Both the position numbers and the translations under genes were made by a program. 64,000 bases of DNA from contig NZ_AQWU01000073.1 of NCBI RefSeq assembly GCF_000376265.1, positions 345-64,344 on the forward strand. Reading direction: 5' to 3'. The DNA comes from Thermus igniterrae ATCC 700962 (lineage in GTDB: Bacteria; Deinococcota; Deinococci; Deinococcales; Thermaceae). Shown in pieces: positions 30,138-38,330 of this stretch (position 1 is its first letter; each line of letters starts with the position of its first letter). Below the pieces are notes generated by a model. The model made no database searches and had not been told where the DNA came from. It saw only the letters and a program-made list of their open reading frames with translations.

Positions 30138-30881
30138 TCAGGAGAGGAGTTCAGCCAGCCCCCAGAGGAGGGGGGCCAGGAGGAGGGCGGGCAGGAAGGC
30201 CCCCACCCGCACCTTGGTGAGGCCCAGAAGGTTGATGCCCACCCCCAGGACCATGAGCCCCCCTACCCCGGTGATGAGGAGGACCCGGGGGTCCCCAGCA
30301 GGGTCGGGGAGGGCCTGGCTCAGGGTGCCCGCCAGGAGGGCCACCCCTCCCTGGTAGGCCAGGATCACCAGCACGCTGAACCCTACCCCGATGCCGAAGG
30401 AGCTGGTGAGGGCGATGGCCGAGAGCCCGTCTAGGGTGGCCTTGAGGAGGAGGAGGCTGGCGTCCCCGCTCAGGCCGTTTTGGATGGAGCCCAAAAGGGT
30501 CATGGGCCCCACGCAGAAGAGGAGGCTAGCCGCCAAAAACCCCTCGGTGAAGCGCCCCCCGCCCCGCACCGCCCGCTTGATCCTTTCCCCCAAGCCCTCG
30601 AGGCCCTCCTCAATCCGCCACCACTCCCCCAGGAGACCTCCCAGGACCAGGCTCAAAAGCCCCAGCACCACCCCGTCCACCGCTCCCCCCTTGGCCCTCC
30701 CCAGGGCGGCGGCCATGGAGAGCCCGATGTACAGGGTGGTGAGCCCCACCCCCTGGACCAGGATGCGCGCCATGCGCTCGGGAAGGCGTCCCCGCAGAAG
30801 GAGGCCGAGCCCGGTGCCCAAGGTCACGGTGGCGGCGTTGACCAGGGTTCCCGAGAGCTTGTCCAAGAGGGAGAGCTCCAT
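30138..30881 (-). CDS. DUF554 family membrane protein
   Basis: The 247-residue hydrophobic protein has about seven predicted membrane segments. The DUF554 pattern is clear: GTLVNAATVTLGTGLGLLLRGRLP at the N-terminus (shown here for its start), LYIGLSMA, CVGPMTLLGSIQNGLSGD, and DGLSAIALTSSFGIGVGFS. Function is unknown in the family. The start at ATG 30881 is 7 nt after TAGAAT on the minus strand, in the shared bidirectional promoter with the divergent methyltransferase gene. Confidence 0.87.
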   Translation of the reverse strand: MELSLLDKLSGTLVNAATVTLGTGLGLLLRGRLPERMARILVQGVGLTTLYIGLSMAAALGRAKGGAVDGVVLGLLSLVLGGLLGEWWRIEEGLEGLGERIKRAVRGGGRFTEGFLAASLLFCVGPMTLLGSIQNGLSGDASLLLLKATLDGLSAIALTSSFGIGVGFSVLVILAYQGGVALLAGTLSQALPDPAGDPRVLLITGVGGLMVLGVGINLLGLTKVRVGAFLPALLLAPLLWGLAELLS

Positions 30882-30887
30882 GCCGGC

Positions 30888-30894
30888 TATTCTA
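30888..30894. promoter_or_regulatory. bidirectional -10 element TATTCTA / TAGAATA
   Basis: Plus-strand TATTCT (30888-30893) lies 7 nt before ATG 30901. Minus-strand TAGAAT (30894-30889) lies 7 nt before ATG 30881. The two -10 boxes occupy the same seven base pairs, so one melted region could fire in both directions. Confidence 0.65.
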
Positions 30895-30900
30895 GCGGGG

Positions 30901-31554
30901 ATGGAGCCCGTTCCCACCCAAGACGGCACCCCCACCCTGGTCCACCCTGGCTACGGGGAGGCCTACCACCCCCGGCAGGGGGCCCTGCTCCAGGCCCGGC
31001 GGCTTTACCTGGAGAAGACCCGCACCCACCTCCACCCTGCCCCCCGGGTCCTGGAGGTGGGCCTGGGCCTCATGGTGAACTTCCGGGTGGCCCTGGAAAG
31101 CGCCCTGGAGCGGGGGGTCCATCTGCGCTACCTGGCGGTGGAGAAGGAGCCTCTTCCCCCCGAGGTGCTACGGCAGATCTCCCTTCCCCTGCCCCGGGCC
31201 GAGGCGGTTTTTGGGGAGCTTTTGGCGGTGTGGCCCGCGGAGGTCTTCCGCGGGCCCTGGGGAGAGCTTCGCGTCCTCTTTGGCCGGGTAGAGGCGCTTT
31301 CCCTCCCCAAGGCCTGGGCCACGGCGGTCTACCTGGACCCCTTCAGCCCCCGGGTGAACCCCGAGGCCTGGGAGGAGGGGGTGCTCTGCAGGCTCCGCCT
31401 TGCCCTAAGGCGGGGAGGGCGGCTTGCCACCTACTCCGCCCAGGGGGCCTTCCGCCGCGCCCTTAAGGCCGCGGGCTTCCGGGTCCACCGGGTGCCGGGG
31501 GTGGGGAAGCGGGAGTGGACGGTGGGAATCGCCGTAGAAGCTCCTCCCGGGTGA
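30901..31554 (+). CDS. MnmC-like methyltransferase (DUF752, MnmD type)
   Basis: The 217-residue SAM-dependent enzyme matches the methylase half of MnmC as a stand-alone protein. PTLVHPGYGEAYHPRQGALLQARR is the entry segment. VLEVGLGLMVNFRVALESA is the SAM site, VYLDPFSPRVNPEAW the active-site loop and GGRLATYSAQGAFRRALKAAGF the late strand. It would methylate the aminomethyl group at U34 of tRNA, the product line of MnmE, which is also in this window. Its end overlaps the polysaccharide deacetylase gene by 92 bp in antisense. Confidence 0.85.
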   Translation: MEPVPTQDGTPTLVHPGYGEAYHPRQGALLQARRLYLEKTRTHLHPAPRVLEVGLGLMVNFRVALESALERGVHLRYLAVEKEPLPPEVLRQISLPLPRAEAVFGELLAVWPAEVFRGPWGELRVLFGRVEALSLPKAWATAVYLDPFSPRVNPEAWEEGVLCRLRLALRRGGRLATYSAQGAFRRALKAAGFRVHRVPGVGKREWTVGIAVEAPPG

Positions 31555-32644
31555 GATAGCCCAGCTCGGCCCAGAAGCGCTCCCGCTTGGGAAGCTCTCC
31601 CCGGTAGAGCCAGAGGAACCAGGCGCTGGAAAGGGTGGCCACCAGGCGGGGCCAGGGGGGTAGGGGAAGGGTGTGAAAACCGTAGAGCCGGGCCCCCTGG
31701 GCCAGGTAGCTGTAGCCGTAGACCAGGGCCACCTCGGGGTCCTCCGCCACCCTGGCCGCCACCTTCCTGAGGCCTTCCCGTACCAGGCGGATGGCCTCCA
31801 GGGGGGTGAGCTCCATGGCCCGCTGGCTTTCCAGGTGGAGCTCCAGGGCCCAGGCGCCCTCGGGTATGCCCGGCACCTTGGGCCCGGGGAAAGGCTTCTT
31901 CTCCACCCGGAAGAGGTCAAAGGGGCCGTAGCCCAGCCGTTCCACCCGGTGCTTCTGGTTGTACCGTTCCTCAAAGCCCTGGAGGGCGCGGATGAGGGCC
32001 AGGCGGGGGGTGAGGGGCCTGGGCGCAAGCTCGTCCAGGGTCACGGGCTGGTACCCCAGGGCCAGGATCCGGGGCAGGGCCAGTTCCAAAAGCCTTAGGG
32101 TGCGCTCGGGGCCATCGTGCAGGAGGACCACGCTCCCCGGGCGCAGGTAGTAAAGAAGCCTTTCCGCCAGGGCCTCTGGGGGCTGGTCCAGCCAGTCCTT
32201 GCTCTCCAGGTCCCAAAGGGCGATGCGCTTGCCCAGGAGGCGGGCGAAGACCCGGGTGAAGGGGGTGTGCAGGCCGTGGGGAGGGCGGTAGTAGCGCCCG
32301 GGGTTCTTGGCCATGTGCGCCCACTCCCGCCAGGGGAGGAAAAGCGTCCAGGCCCGGTGGCCCTCCCCGTGGTCCTCCAGCTGGTGGCCCTCCCGGCGGA
32401 TGGCCTCCACCAGGTGGGGCCTGGCCCGGGCCCTTTCCCCGGTGAGGAAGAAGGTGGCCTTCACCCCGTGGCGCCGAAGGAGGGCCAAAAGCTCTGCCGT
32501 GCTCTCGGAGGGGCCGTCGTCAAAGGTGAGGGCCACCCGCACGTCCCTGCGGGACCCGTGGGCGTAGGCCCCCAGGCCCAGGAAGCGGAAGAGGAGGTCC
32601 GCCAGCAGGTAGAGGAGGAGGATGAGGCCCAGGGCTAGTTCCAT
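31463..32644 (-). CDS. membrane-anchored polysaccharide deacetylase (NodB fold)
   Basis: The protein has 393 residues. One hydrophobic helix at the start (LALGLILLLYLLADLLFRFL) anchors it. The NodB domain follows: LTFDDGPSESTAELLALL (metal-binding Asp-Asp), ATFFLTGERA, HQLEDHGEGHRAW, RPPHGLHTPF and VVLLHDGPERTL. The second half (residues 210-390) is an uncharacterised domain resembling YkoP-type fusions. The substrate is probably an N-acetylated cell-wall sugar. It starts in the last 10 bp of the MFS gene. Confidence 0.85.
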   Translation of the reverse strand: MELALGLILLLYLLADLLFRFLGLGAYAHGSRRDVRVALTFDDGPSESTAELLALLRRHGVKATFFLTGERARARPHLVEAIRREGHQLEDHGEGHRAWTLFLPWREWAHMAKNPGRYYRPPHGLHTPFTRVFARLLGKRIALWDLESKDWLDQPPEALAERLLYYLRPGSVVLLHDGPERTLRLLELALPRILALGYQPVTLDELAPRPLTPRLALIRALQGFEERYNQKHRVERLGYGPFDLFRVEKKPFPGPKVPGIPEGAWALELHLESQRAMELTPLEAIRLVREGLRKVAARVAEDPEVALVYGYSYLAQGARLYGFHTLPLPPWPRLVATLSSAWFLWLYRGELPKRERFWAELGYLTREELLRRFPPSTPASPPPAPGGPGSPRP

Positions 32645-33801
32645 CTACCCCTCCGGAAGACCAGGGCGTAGAAGAGGCCAAGGGCCAGGAGGAGGCCACC
32701 CCCCACCAGGAAGGGGGCCCGAAGCCCCAAAAGCTCCCAGAGCACCCCGCCCACCGCGGGCCCCAGGGCCACCCCCAGGCCCTCCACCGTCATAAGCCCT
32801 CCCCAGATGGCGGCCCGGTTTTCCTGGGGCAGGTTCTTGGCCAGGAAGCCGTTCCATCCCGGCATGAAGAGGCTGTACCCAAAGCCCGCCACCAGGGCCA
32901 GGAAGGCCACCTCGGCCAGGGTGCTGGCGAACCCCAGCCACAGCATGGCCACCCCAAGAAGGGCAAGCCCTCCCACCAGGGCCAGGCGGTAGCCGCGGCG
33001 GTCCACCAGGCGGCCGGTGAAGGGCAAAAGGCCGAAGGCCAGCCCTCCGCCCAGGAGGAGAAGGCCCCCTAGGGCGATGGGCTCCAGGCCCAGGCTTTCC
33101 TTGGCAAAGCGCAGGAGGAAGAGGGAGACCAGGGCGGGGGCAAAGGTCTGGCCGAAGGCGGCGGGCAGGAAGAGGAGGAGGCGGTTTAGGGGGTAGGGTT
33201 CCCTCTTGGTGGGCGGGAGAGGGATGCGGAAGGTGAAGAGGCTCAGGGTGAGGAGGAAGGCGAGCCCCTGGGCCAGGAGGAGGAGGAGCAAGGCCGCCTC
33301 GGGGTGGCGTTGGGCCACCTGTCCCACCCCTACCAGGCCGATGCCCGCCCAGGGCAGGACCAGGGTGAGGGTGAAGGAGAGGGCCCGGGCCTCCCGCCCC
33401 GGCACGGCGATGCGGCTGGCCAGGGTCATCAGCCCCGGGTACAGGGTGGACATGGAAAGCCCCCAAAGAAGGGCAAGCCCCCAGAGGAGCCAGGCGGCCT
33501 TGGCCCCCGGGGTGAGGAAGAGGGCGAGGAGGCCCATGAGAGCGGCCAGGGTGGCCACCCTGCCAAACCCCACCCGCTCCGCCACAAGCCCTCCGAAGGT
33601 CTTGGAGAGGTTCTCCGCCAGCTGGTGAAAGGTGAAGGCCAGGGTGAAGATGGCGGGGCCCAGGTGCAGGTACTCGGGGGCGTAAAAGGGCAGGAGGCCG
33701 GCGAAGAAGCCGCTTCTTACCCCCTCCATGAGCCCCACGGCCAAGACCAGGCGCAGGAAGACGGAAAGCCCCTCCCTGGCCCACGGCAGATAGCGAAACA
33801 C
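32635..33801 (-). CDS. MFS transporter
   Basis: The 388-residue protein has 12 hydrophobic segments. An A-motif-like loop, GGLVAERVGFGRVATLAALMG, lies between helices 2 and 3, and GRLVDRRGYRLALVGG is its repeat in the second half. It starts at GTG 33801. On the minus strand TATACT (33812-33807) ends 5 nt upstream, inside the 14-bp gap shared with the glycosyltransferase gene. Substrate unknown. It is co-directional and overlapping with the deacetylase gene. Confidence 0.85.
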   Translation of the reverse strand: MFRYLPWAREGLSVFLRLVLAVGLMEGVRSGFFAGLLPFYAPEYLHLGPAIFTLAFTFHQLAENLSKTFGGLVAERVGFGRVATLAALMGLLALFLTPGAKAAWLLWGLALLWGLSMSTLYPGLMTLASRIAVPGREARALSFTLTLVLPWAGIGLVGVGQVAQRHPEAALLLLLLAQGLAFLLTLSLFTFRIPLPPTKREPYPLNRLLLFLPAAFGQTFAPALVSLFLLRFAKESLGLEPIALGGLLLLGGGLAFGLLPFTGRLVDRRGYRLALVGGLALLGVAMLWLGFASTLAEVAFLALVAGFGYSLFMPGWNGFLAKNLPQENRAAIWGGLMTVEGLGVALGPAVGGVLWELLGLRAPFLVGGGLLLALGLFYALVFRRGRWN

Positions 33802-33803
33802 GC

Positions 33804-33812
33804 TAAAGTATA
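33804..33812. promoter_or_regulatory. overlapping divergent -10 boxes in a 14-bp intergenic gap
   Basis: TAAAGT (33804-33809, plus) is 6 nt before GTG 33816. TATACT (33812-33807, minus) is 5 nt before GTG 33801. Only 14 bp separate the two start codons. Confidence 0.6.
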
Positions 33813-33815
33813 CCC

Positions 33816-34499
33816 GTGCGGATCAGCGTGGTGATCCCCGCCCATAACGAGGAGGACTATCTGCCGGGCGCCCTCAAGGCCGTGCTGGGGCAGACCCTGC
33901 CCCCCTTTGAGGTGGTGGTGGTGGACAACGCCTCCAGCGACCGCACCCGGGAGGTGGCCGAGGCCTTCGGGGTGCGGGTGGTCTACTGCGCCCGTAAGGG
34001 GGTGGCCCACGCCCGGCAGGCGGGGCTCCTGGCCGCCCGGGGGGAGTGGGTGGCCATGACGGATGCCGACTCCCTTCCCACCCCCACCTGGTTGCAGGCC
34101 CTGGCCCAGCATGCCCCGGGGGCCGTGGCCCTCTACGGCCCCCTGCGCTTCTATGGGGTCTCCCCCTGGGAGGCGGCCTTTTCCGAGTGGGGCTACCGGG
34201 CTTTTTTGAACCTCATGGCCCTTCTCGGGCGTCCCAACCTGGCGGGGGCCAACCTGATGGTCCTTAAGGAGGCGGCCCTAAAGGTGGGGGGCTTCCCCGA
34301 GGTGGAGGCCCGGGAGGACGTGCTCCTGGGCTGGAGGCTAAAGGCCTTGGGCCCAGTGCGCTACGTGCCCGGGGCCCTGGTCCTCACCTCCGCCCGCCGG
34401 CTGAAGGGGGGTTGGGGGCGCTTTCTCCTCAGGCAGGCTAGAAACCTCCTGGGCGATCCTCGAGGCTACTTCGGGGAAGCCGGGGAAAAGGAAAGATGA
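33816..34499 (+). CDS. family 2 glycosyltransferase
   Basis: The 227-residue GT-A fold enzyme begins with [18 protein letters not shown] and the DNASSDRT nucleotide-sugar loop. The DxD-like metal site is AMTDADSLP, followed later by the acceptor-side motif [13 protein letters not shown] (ED). It is soluble by sequence, probably acting at the membrane on a lipid or polysaccharide acceptor. It starts at GTG 33816 with a leaderless-type promoter. It ends 62 bp inside the convergent GT4 gene. Confidence 0.87.
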   Translation: MRISVVIPAHNEEDYLPGALKAVLGQTLPPFEVVVVDNASSDRTREVAEAFGVRVVYCARKGVAHARQAGLLAARGEWVAMTDADSLPTPTWLQALAQHAPGAVALYGPLRFYGVSPWEAAFSEWGYRAFLNLMALLGRPNLAGANLMVLKEAALKVGGFPEVEAREDVLLGWRLKALGPVRYVPGALVLTSARRLKGGWGRFLLRQARNLLGDPRGYFGEAGEKER

Positions 34500-35649
34500 G
34501 CCTCCGGGGCTCGGCCCGCAGGATCTCGCTGGCCTCGTCGTAGACGGCCACGATCCGCTCAGCGATGCGTTCCGCGGAGCGTTCCATGGCCCAGGCCCGG
34601 GCCTGGAGGCTCAGGCGCTGTCGCTTTTCCTCGTCCTTCAGGAGCTCTAAGGCCTTCTCCGCCAGGGCCCGGTAATCCCCTGGGGGCACCAGGAAGCCGG
34701 TCTTGCCCTCTTCCACCCCCTCCAGGGTGCCCTCCGCCCCCACGGCCACCACGGGAACCCCCATGGCCTGGGCCTCCCAGATGACGAGGCCCTGGGTCTC
34801 CGTCTCGCTGGCAAAGAGGAAGAGCTCGGCCAGGCGGTAATACCCCCCGATGCGTCGGTAGGGCACGGGCCCCAGGAAGCGCACCCGCTCCCCTATGCCC
34901 AGCTCCCGGGCCAGCGCCTGAAGGGGCTGGAGCTCCGGCCCCTCGCCGATGTGCACCAGGAAGACGTCCTCCTCCCGGGCCAGCTCGGCCACTGCCCGGA
35001 GCACCACGTCAAAGGACTTCTCCTTTCCCAAGCGGCCCACGGTGATGAGGCGGCGCTTGCCCTCGGGCCAGGGGGAAGGGGAGGGGAGAGGGGCTTCCTC
35101 CAGGATGCGGTTGTCAATCCCCGTGGGGATCACCCGGATGGGCCGCTCTATGCCGTAGCTCTCCGCCAGTCGCCTCACGGGTTCCGTGGGGGCGATGACC
35201 ACCTCTACCCGGTTATAGAAGGCCTTGGCCAGCCGGGGCACGATGCCGGTGTACTTGTCCAGAATGGCCAAACCCGGCACGTAGTGGGCGTACTTCTCGT
35301 AGTGGGTGTGGAAGGTAGACACGTGGGGCAGGCCCTTGTTGCGGGCGATCCTGAGGCCCCAGACCCCCAGGGTGAGGGGGGTGTGGGTGTGGATCAGTTC
35401 AAACTCTGTGGGCAGGTGCCGGGCCGAGGGCAGGGCGATCTGCTGGCCCTCGTAGAAGGGGTAGGCCACCGAAGGCACCCGTACCACCCCCTCCTCGCCC
35501 TCCGGGGCCTCGGGGTGGTGGGGGGCTACCACCCAAGCCTCGTGGCCCATGCGGCGGAGTTCCCGGAGGAGAAGGTAAACGCTGGTGGTGACCCCGTTGG
35601 GGTTGGGGAAATAGACGTCGGTGAAAAGGCCTACGCGGTAGAGGCGCAT
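34438..35649 (-). CDS. family 4 glycosyltransferase (glycolipid synthase-like)
   Basis: The protein has 403 residues from ATG 35649. It is a GT-B fold: the N-lobe opens with [20 protein letters not shown] and has [12 protein letters not shown]. The C-lobe has [28 protein letters not shown] and [19 protein letters not shown] with the nucleotide-binding E(X7)E site. This set resembles diacylglycerol glucosyl/galactosyltransferases. It is the third gene of pcp - LpxB-like - GT4. A TATGCT box sits 9 nt upstream on the minus strand. Confidence 0.87.
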   Translation of the reverse strand: MRLYRVGLFTDVYFPNPNGVTTSVYLLLRELRRMGHEAWVVAPHHPEAPEGEEGVVRVPSVAYPFYEGQQIALPSARHLPTEFELIHTHTPLTLGVWGLRIARNKGLPHVSTFHTHYEKYAHYVPGLAILDKYTGIVPRLAKAFYNRVEVVIAPTEPVRRLAESYGIERPIRVIPTGIDNRILEEAPLPSPSPWPEGKRRLITVGRLGKEKSFDVVLRAVAELAREEDVFLVHIGEGPELQPLQALARELGIGERVRFLGPVPYRRIGGYYRLAELFLFASETETQGLVIWEAQAMGVPVVAVGAEGTLEGVEEGKTGFLVPPGDYRALAEKALELLKDEEKRQRLSLQARAWAMERSAERIAERIVAVYDEASEILRAEPRRLIFPFPRLPRSSLEDRPGGF

Positions 35650-35656
35650 GCGAAGT

Positions 35657-36832
35657 CTAGCATACCCCACGCACCAGCCCTAGCTGGTGCAGGTCTCGGT
35701 AGACGTGCTCCACGGTCCCAGGGATGCCACCCGGCGGGCCGATGCGCTCCTTGCCGGCTTGGCTGGCCTGGGCGTAGGCTTCCGGAGCCTGGAGGAGGAT
35801 GAGGCCTTGGCCGGCAATCTGGTAAGGGTCGGGTTCCACCAGGTGTAGGGCCTTTCCCAGAAGGCGTTTCTGCCTTCGAGCGAAAGCCCGGGTGTACTGG
35901 GGGCCAGGGGTGGGGAAGCCTATCACGGGTATTCCCAGGCCGGCTGCCTGCTCCGTGGCCGTGCCCGCCGTGGCCAGGGCCAAGCGGCTTCGGTGAAGGA
36001 TGGCGGAAAAGGCCCCCCGGAGCACCCAGGCCGTCCGGCCCTCCTTTTCCAGGCGGAGGGTGTTGGCGTCCACCTCTTCTGCCTGCCAACCGGAAAGCGG
36101 GGGGAGGCGGGACCAGTCCTTGGCCCAGGCCACGGCCGGGGTCAGGGGGAGGTGGCGGCTGGCTTCCAGCATGAGGGGCAGGCTGAAGGCCTCGTCCCCA
36201 CGGGTGCCTGGCAGGAGGGCGAGGAGGGGGTCTGTGCCCAGGTAAGGGGTAAGGTCCCGCTCGGGAGGGGGGAGAAGGTCCATGGCGAAGCTGCCGTACC
36301 AGTGGGCATGGGCTACGCCCAGGGACCGAAGCCGGCGGAGGCTAGCCTCATCGCGTACGAACACCGCCCGGACCCTGCGGTGCAGGAGGCGTTCGTAAGG
36401 GGTGAAGTCGCTCCCGCCCCAGTCCAGGAGGACCTCTATCCAGGAGGCTTGCTCCAGGTAGTGGGCGGACACCAGGGGATTTACGTGGTAAACAGGGCAT
36501 CCCCGGGCGGCCAGGACCCCCACGCTGAGGGCGTAGGCGTCCCCCACCACCACCACCACCTGGGGTTCAAAGCGCCAGGCGGTGCGCCACTGGGCCCAGG
36601 ACATGGAGAGAAAACCCGCCCGGAGGTCGGCCAGGAGGTTTTCCAGGCTGCCGAAGAGAAAGCCTCCCGAGGGCATCTCCTGCCGTGGACCCAGAATCTC
36701 CCGGGCTATTCCCTCGTAGGGCTTCCCGCGGCCGACCAAGGGCAGGGCGTAGGCCTCGAGGCCCAACCCCTGGGCAATACGGGCGCCGATGGCATCCTCC
36801 GTGGGACCGTTGGAAACGAAAAGAAGCCTCAC
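35657..36832 (-). CDS. lipid-A-disaccharide synthase-related protein (LpxB-like glycosyltransferase)
   Basis: The 391-residue protein starts at GTG 36832, overlapping the pcp stop (GTGA). It begins LLFVSNGPTEDAIGARIAQG. It continues with VVGDAYALSVGVLAARG, VFVRDEASLRRLRSLG, LALLPGTRGDEAF and TAGTATEQAAGLGIPVIGF, which is the LpxB-like donor site. The family (TIGR03492-like) occurs in cyanobacteria and Deinococcus-Thermus, which lack lipid A or classical LPS synthesis. The real product is unknown, probably a glycolipid. It is followed 7 bp later by the GT4 gene. Confidence 0.8.
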   Translation of the reverse strand: MRLLFVSNGPTEDAIGARIAQGLGLEAYALPLVGRGKPYEGIAREILGPRQEMPSGGFLFGSLENLLADLRAGFLSMSWAQWRTAWRFEPQVVVVVGDAYALSVGVLAARGCPVYHVNPLVSAHYLEQASWIEVLLDWGGSDFTPYERLLHRRVRAVFVRDEASLRRLRSLGVAHAHWYGSFAMDLLPPPERDLTPYLGTDPLLALLPGTRGDEAFSLPLMLEASRHLPLTPAVAWAKDWSRLPPLSGWQAEEVDANTLRLEKEGRTAWVLRGAFSAILHRSRLALATAGTATEQAAGLGIPVIGFPTPGPQYTRAFARRQKRLLGKALHLVEPDPYQIAGQGLILLQAPEAYAQASQAGKERIGPPGGIPGTVEHVYRDLHQLGLVRGVC

Positions 36833-37407
36833 AGGAGCTCCAAAAGCACCCGGACTGCCCGGGCCTGTTCCCTTAGGGGCACGTAGGCCCCGCCTTTTTC
36901 CAGGGCTAGGGTCTCGTCGGGGGGAAGATGGAGGAAGGCCACGGGCACGCGTTCGGGCAGATGGTAGAGGGAAAGGTAAAAGGCCTGGTTGCAGAGGTAG
37001 CTTCCGGCAGAGAGGCTAACCCTAGCGGGAAGGCCCGCTTCCTGGAGGCGCTTCAGGGCCTGCTTGACGGGAAAACGGGCGGGGAGGGCCAGGGGGCCGC
37101 CGGGGACCACCGGGGTGTCCTCCAGGACCTGCCCGCGGTTGTCGGGGCGGTCAAAGTCCAGGAGGTTCACCGCCAGGCGCTCCAGGGTGAGCTGGGGCCG
37201 GCCCTCGGCCAGGCCCAGGTGGAGGACCGCCTCAGGCTCCAGGGCGTGGAGGGCGGCAAGGGCGGTGGGCAGGGCCTCGGCGTCTACGGGAAGCACGGCC
37301 TTCCTGAGAGGCCTTCCTCCCACCTCTTCCGGCAGGAGGTCCAAGAGGGCGGCGGAGGGGTTATGCCTCAGGCCGCCAAAGGGTTCAAAACCGGTAACCA
37401 GGATCAT
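36829..37407 (-). CDS. pcp: pyroglutamyl-peptidase I
   Basis: The 192-residue C15 cysteine peptidase removes N-terminal pyroglutamate. It begins MILVTGFEPFGGLRHNPSAA, has the catalytic glutamate region NLLDFDRPDNRGQ, and the nucleophile in SAGSYLCNQAFYLSLYH. The His lies in the FLHLPPDE segment. Length equals the family's. The start at 37407 is preceded on the minus strand by TATAAT (18 nt away), which suggests a short leader of about 11 nt. It is first in the operon with the LpxB-like and GT4 genes. Confidence 0.93.
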   Translation of the reverse strand: MILVTGFEPFGGLRHNPSAALLDLLPEEVGGRPLRKAVLPVDAEALPTALAALHALEPEAVLHLGLAEGRPQLTLERLAVNLLDFDRPDNRGQVLEDTPVVPGGPLALPARFPVKQALKRLQEAGLPARVSLSAGSYLCNQAFYLSLYHLPERVPVAFLHLPPDETLALEKGGAYVPLREQARAVRVLLELL

Positions 37408-37467
37408 GGGCCAGACCCGCCCGCCATTATAGCCCCCATCCCTTTGACCCGGTATAAGATGGGGGGC

Positions 37468-38304
37468 GTGGAGCTGGGTCTCGTGACCGACACCGCGGCC
37501 GACCTCTCCCCCAAGGTCCTCCAGGAGGAGGCGGTGGGGACGGTGCCCATCTACGTGCACCTCATGGGCCGCAAGTACAAGGACTGGCAGGAACTCACCC
37601 CCGATGCCCTCTACCAGGCCATCCGCGCGGGGGCGGAGCCGGTGACCGAGCCCCCGGCGGTGGAGGACTTCGTTGAGGTCTACGAGCGCCACCTCAAGGT
37701 CTACGACCGCCTCCTTTCCATCCATGTTTCCGGGGAGCTTTCCAAGACCGTGGAAAGGGCACGGGAGGCCGCGCTTAAGGTGGCCCCCAACCGCATCCGG
37801 GTGGTGGACTCGGGGATGGTCTCCGCCGGGCTTGGGGCCATGGTGCTCCGGGCGGTGGAGATGCTGAAGAAGGGGGCGGACGAGGAGGAGATCGTGCGGG
37901 AGATGGAGCGCTTGAAGCGCTCCAGCCTCTACTTCAGCGTGGCCGACCTTTCCCACCTGGCCCGCAACGGCCGCCTGCCCCGCTTTGGCGAGGTGGTGGG
38001 CAACCTCCTGGGCCTGCGCCCTATCCTGCGGATTGAGAAGGGGCACATCCGCTTCCTGAAGGTGGCCCGGGAGAACTCCGTCCCGGAGGCCCTGGCCCGG
38101 TTAGTACTGGATGAATTCCAAGGACGTACCGCCCGCATCACCATCGCCCACACCGATGCCAGGAGCGAGTGGGTGGACGGATTGAAGCGGGCCCTCGAGG
38201 GCGCCCTGCGCCTGGAGCGAGGACGGATCACCCGCTCGGGGGCCACCATCGCCGCCAACGTGGGCCTGGGGGCTTTGGCGGTGCACGCCTACGCCGTAGA
38301 ATAG
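37468..38304 (+). CDS. DegV family fatty-acid-binding protein
   Basis: The protein has 278 residues if started at GTG 37468, which is 7 nt after TAAGAT (37455-37460). The ATG at 37459 overlaps that box. DegV features: [65 protein letters not shown], and [21 protein letters not shown]. These proteins bind fatty acids and in some bacteria feed the FakA kinase. No fakA-like gene is adjacent. It is followed 26 bp later by mfd. Confidence 0.9.
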   Translation: MELGLVTDTAADLSPKVLQEEAVGTVPIYVHLMGRKYKDWQELTPDALYQAIRAGAEPVTEPPAVEDFVEVYERHLKVYDRLLSIHVSGELSKTVERAREAALKVAPNRIRVVDSGMVSAGLGAMVLRAVEMLKKGADEEEIVREMERLKRSSLYFSVADLSHLARNGRLPRFGEVVGNLLGLRPILRIEKGHIRFLKVARENSVPEALARLVLDEFQGRTARITIAHTDARSEWVDGLKRALEGALRLERGRITRSGATIAANVGLGALAVHAYAVE

Positions 38305-38330
38305 CCGTTGGCCCTTTAGGGCCTTGCGGC

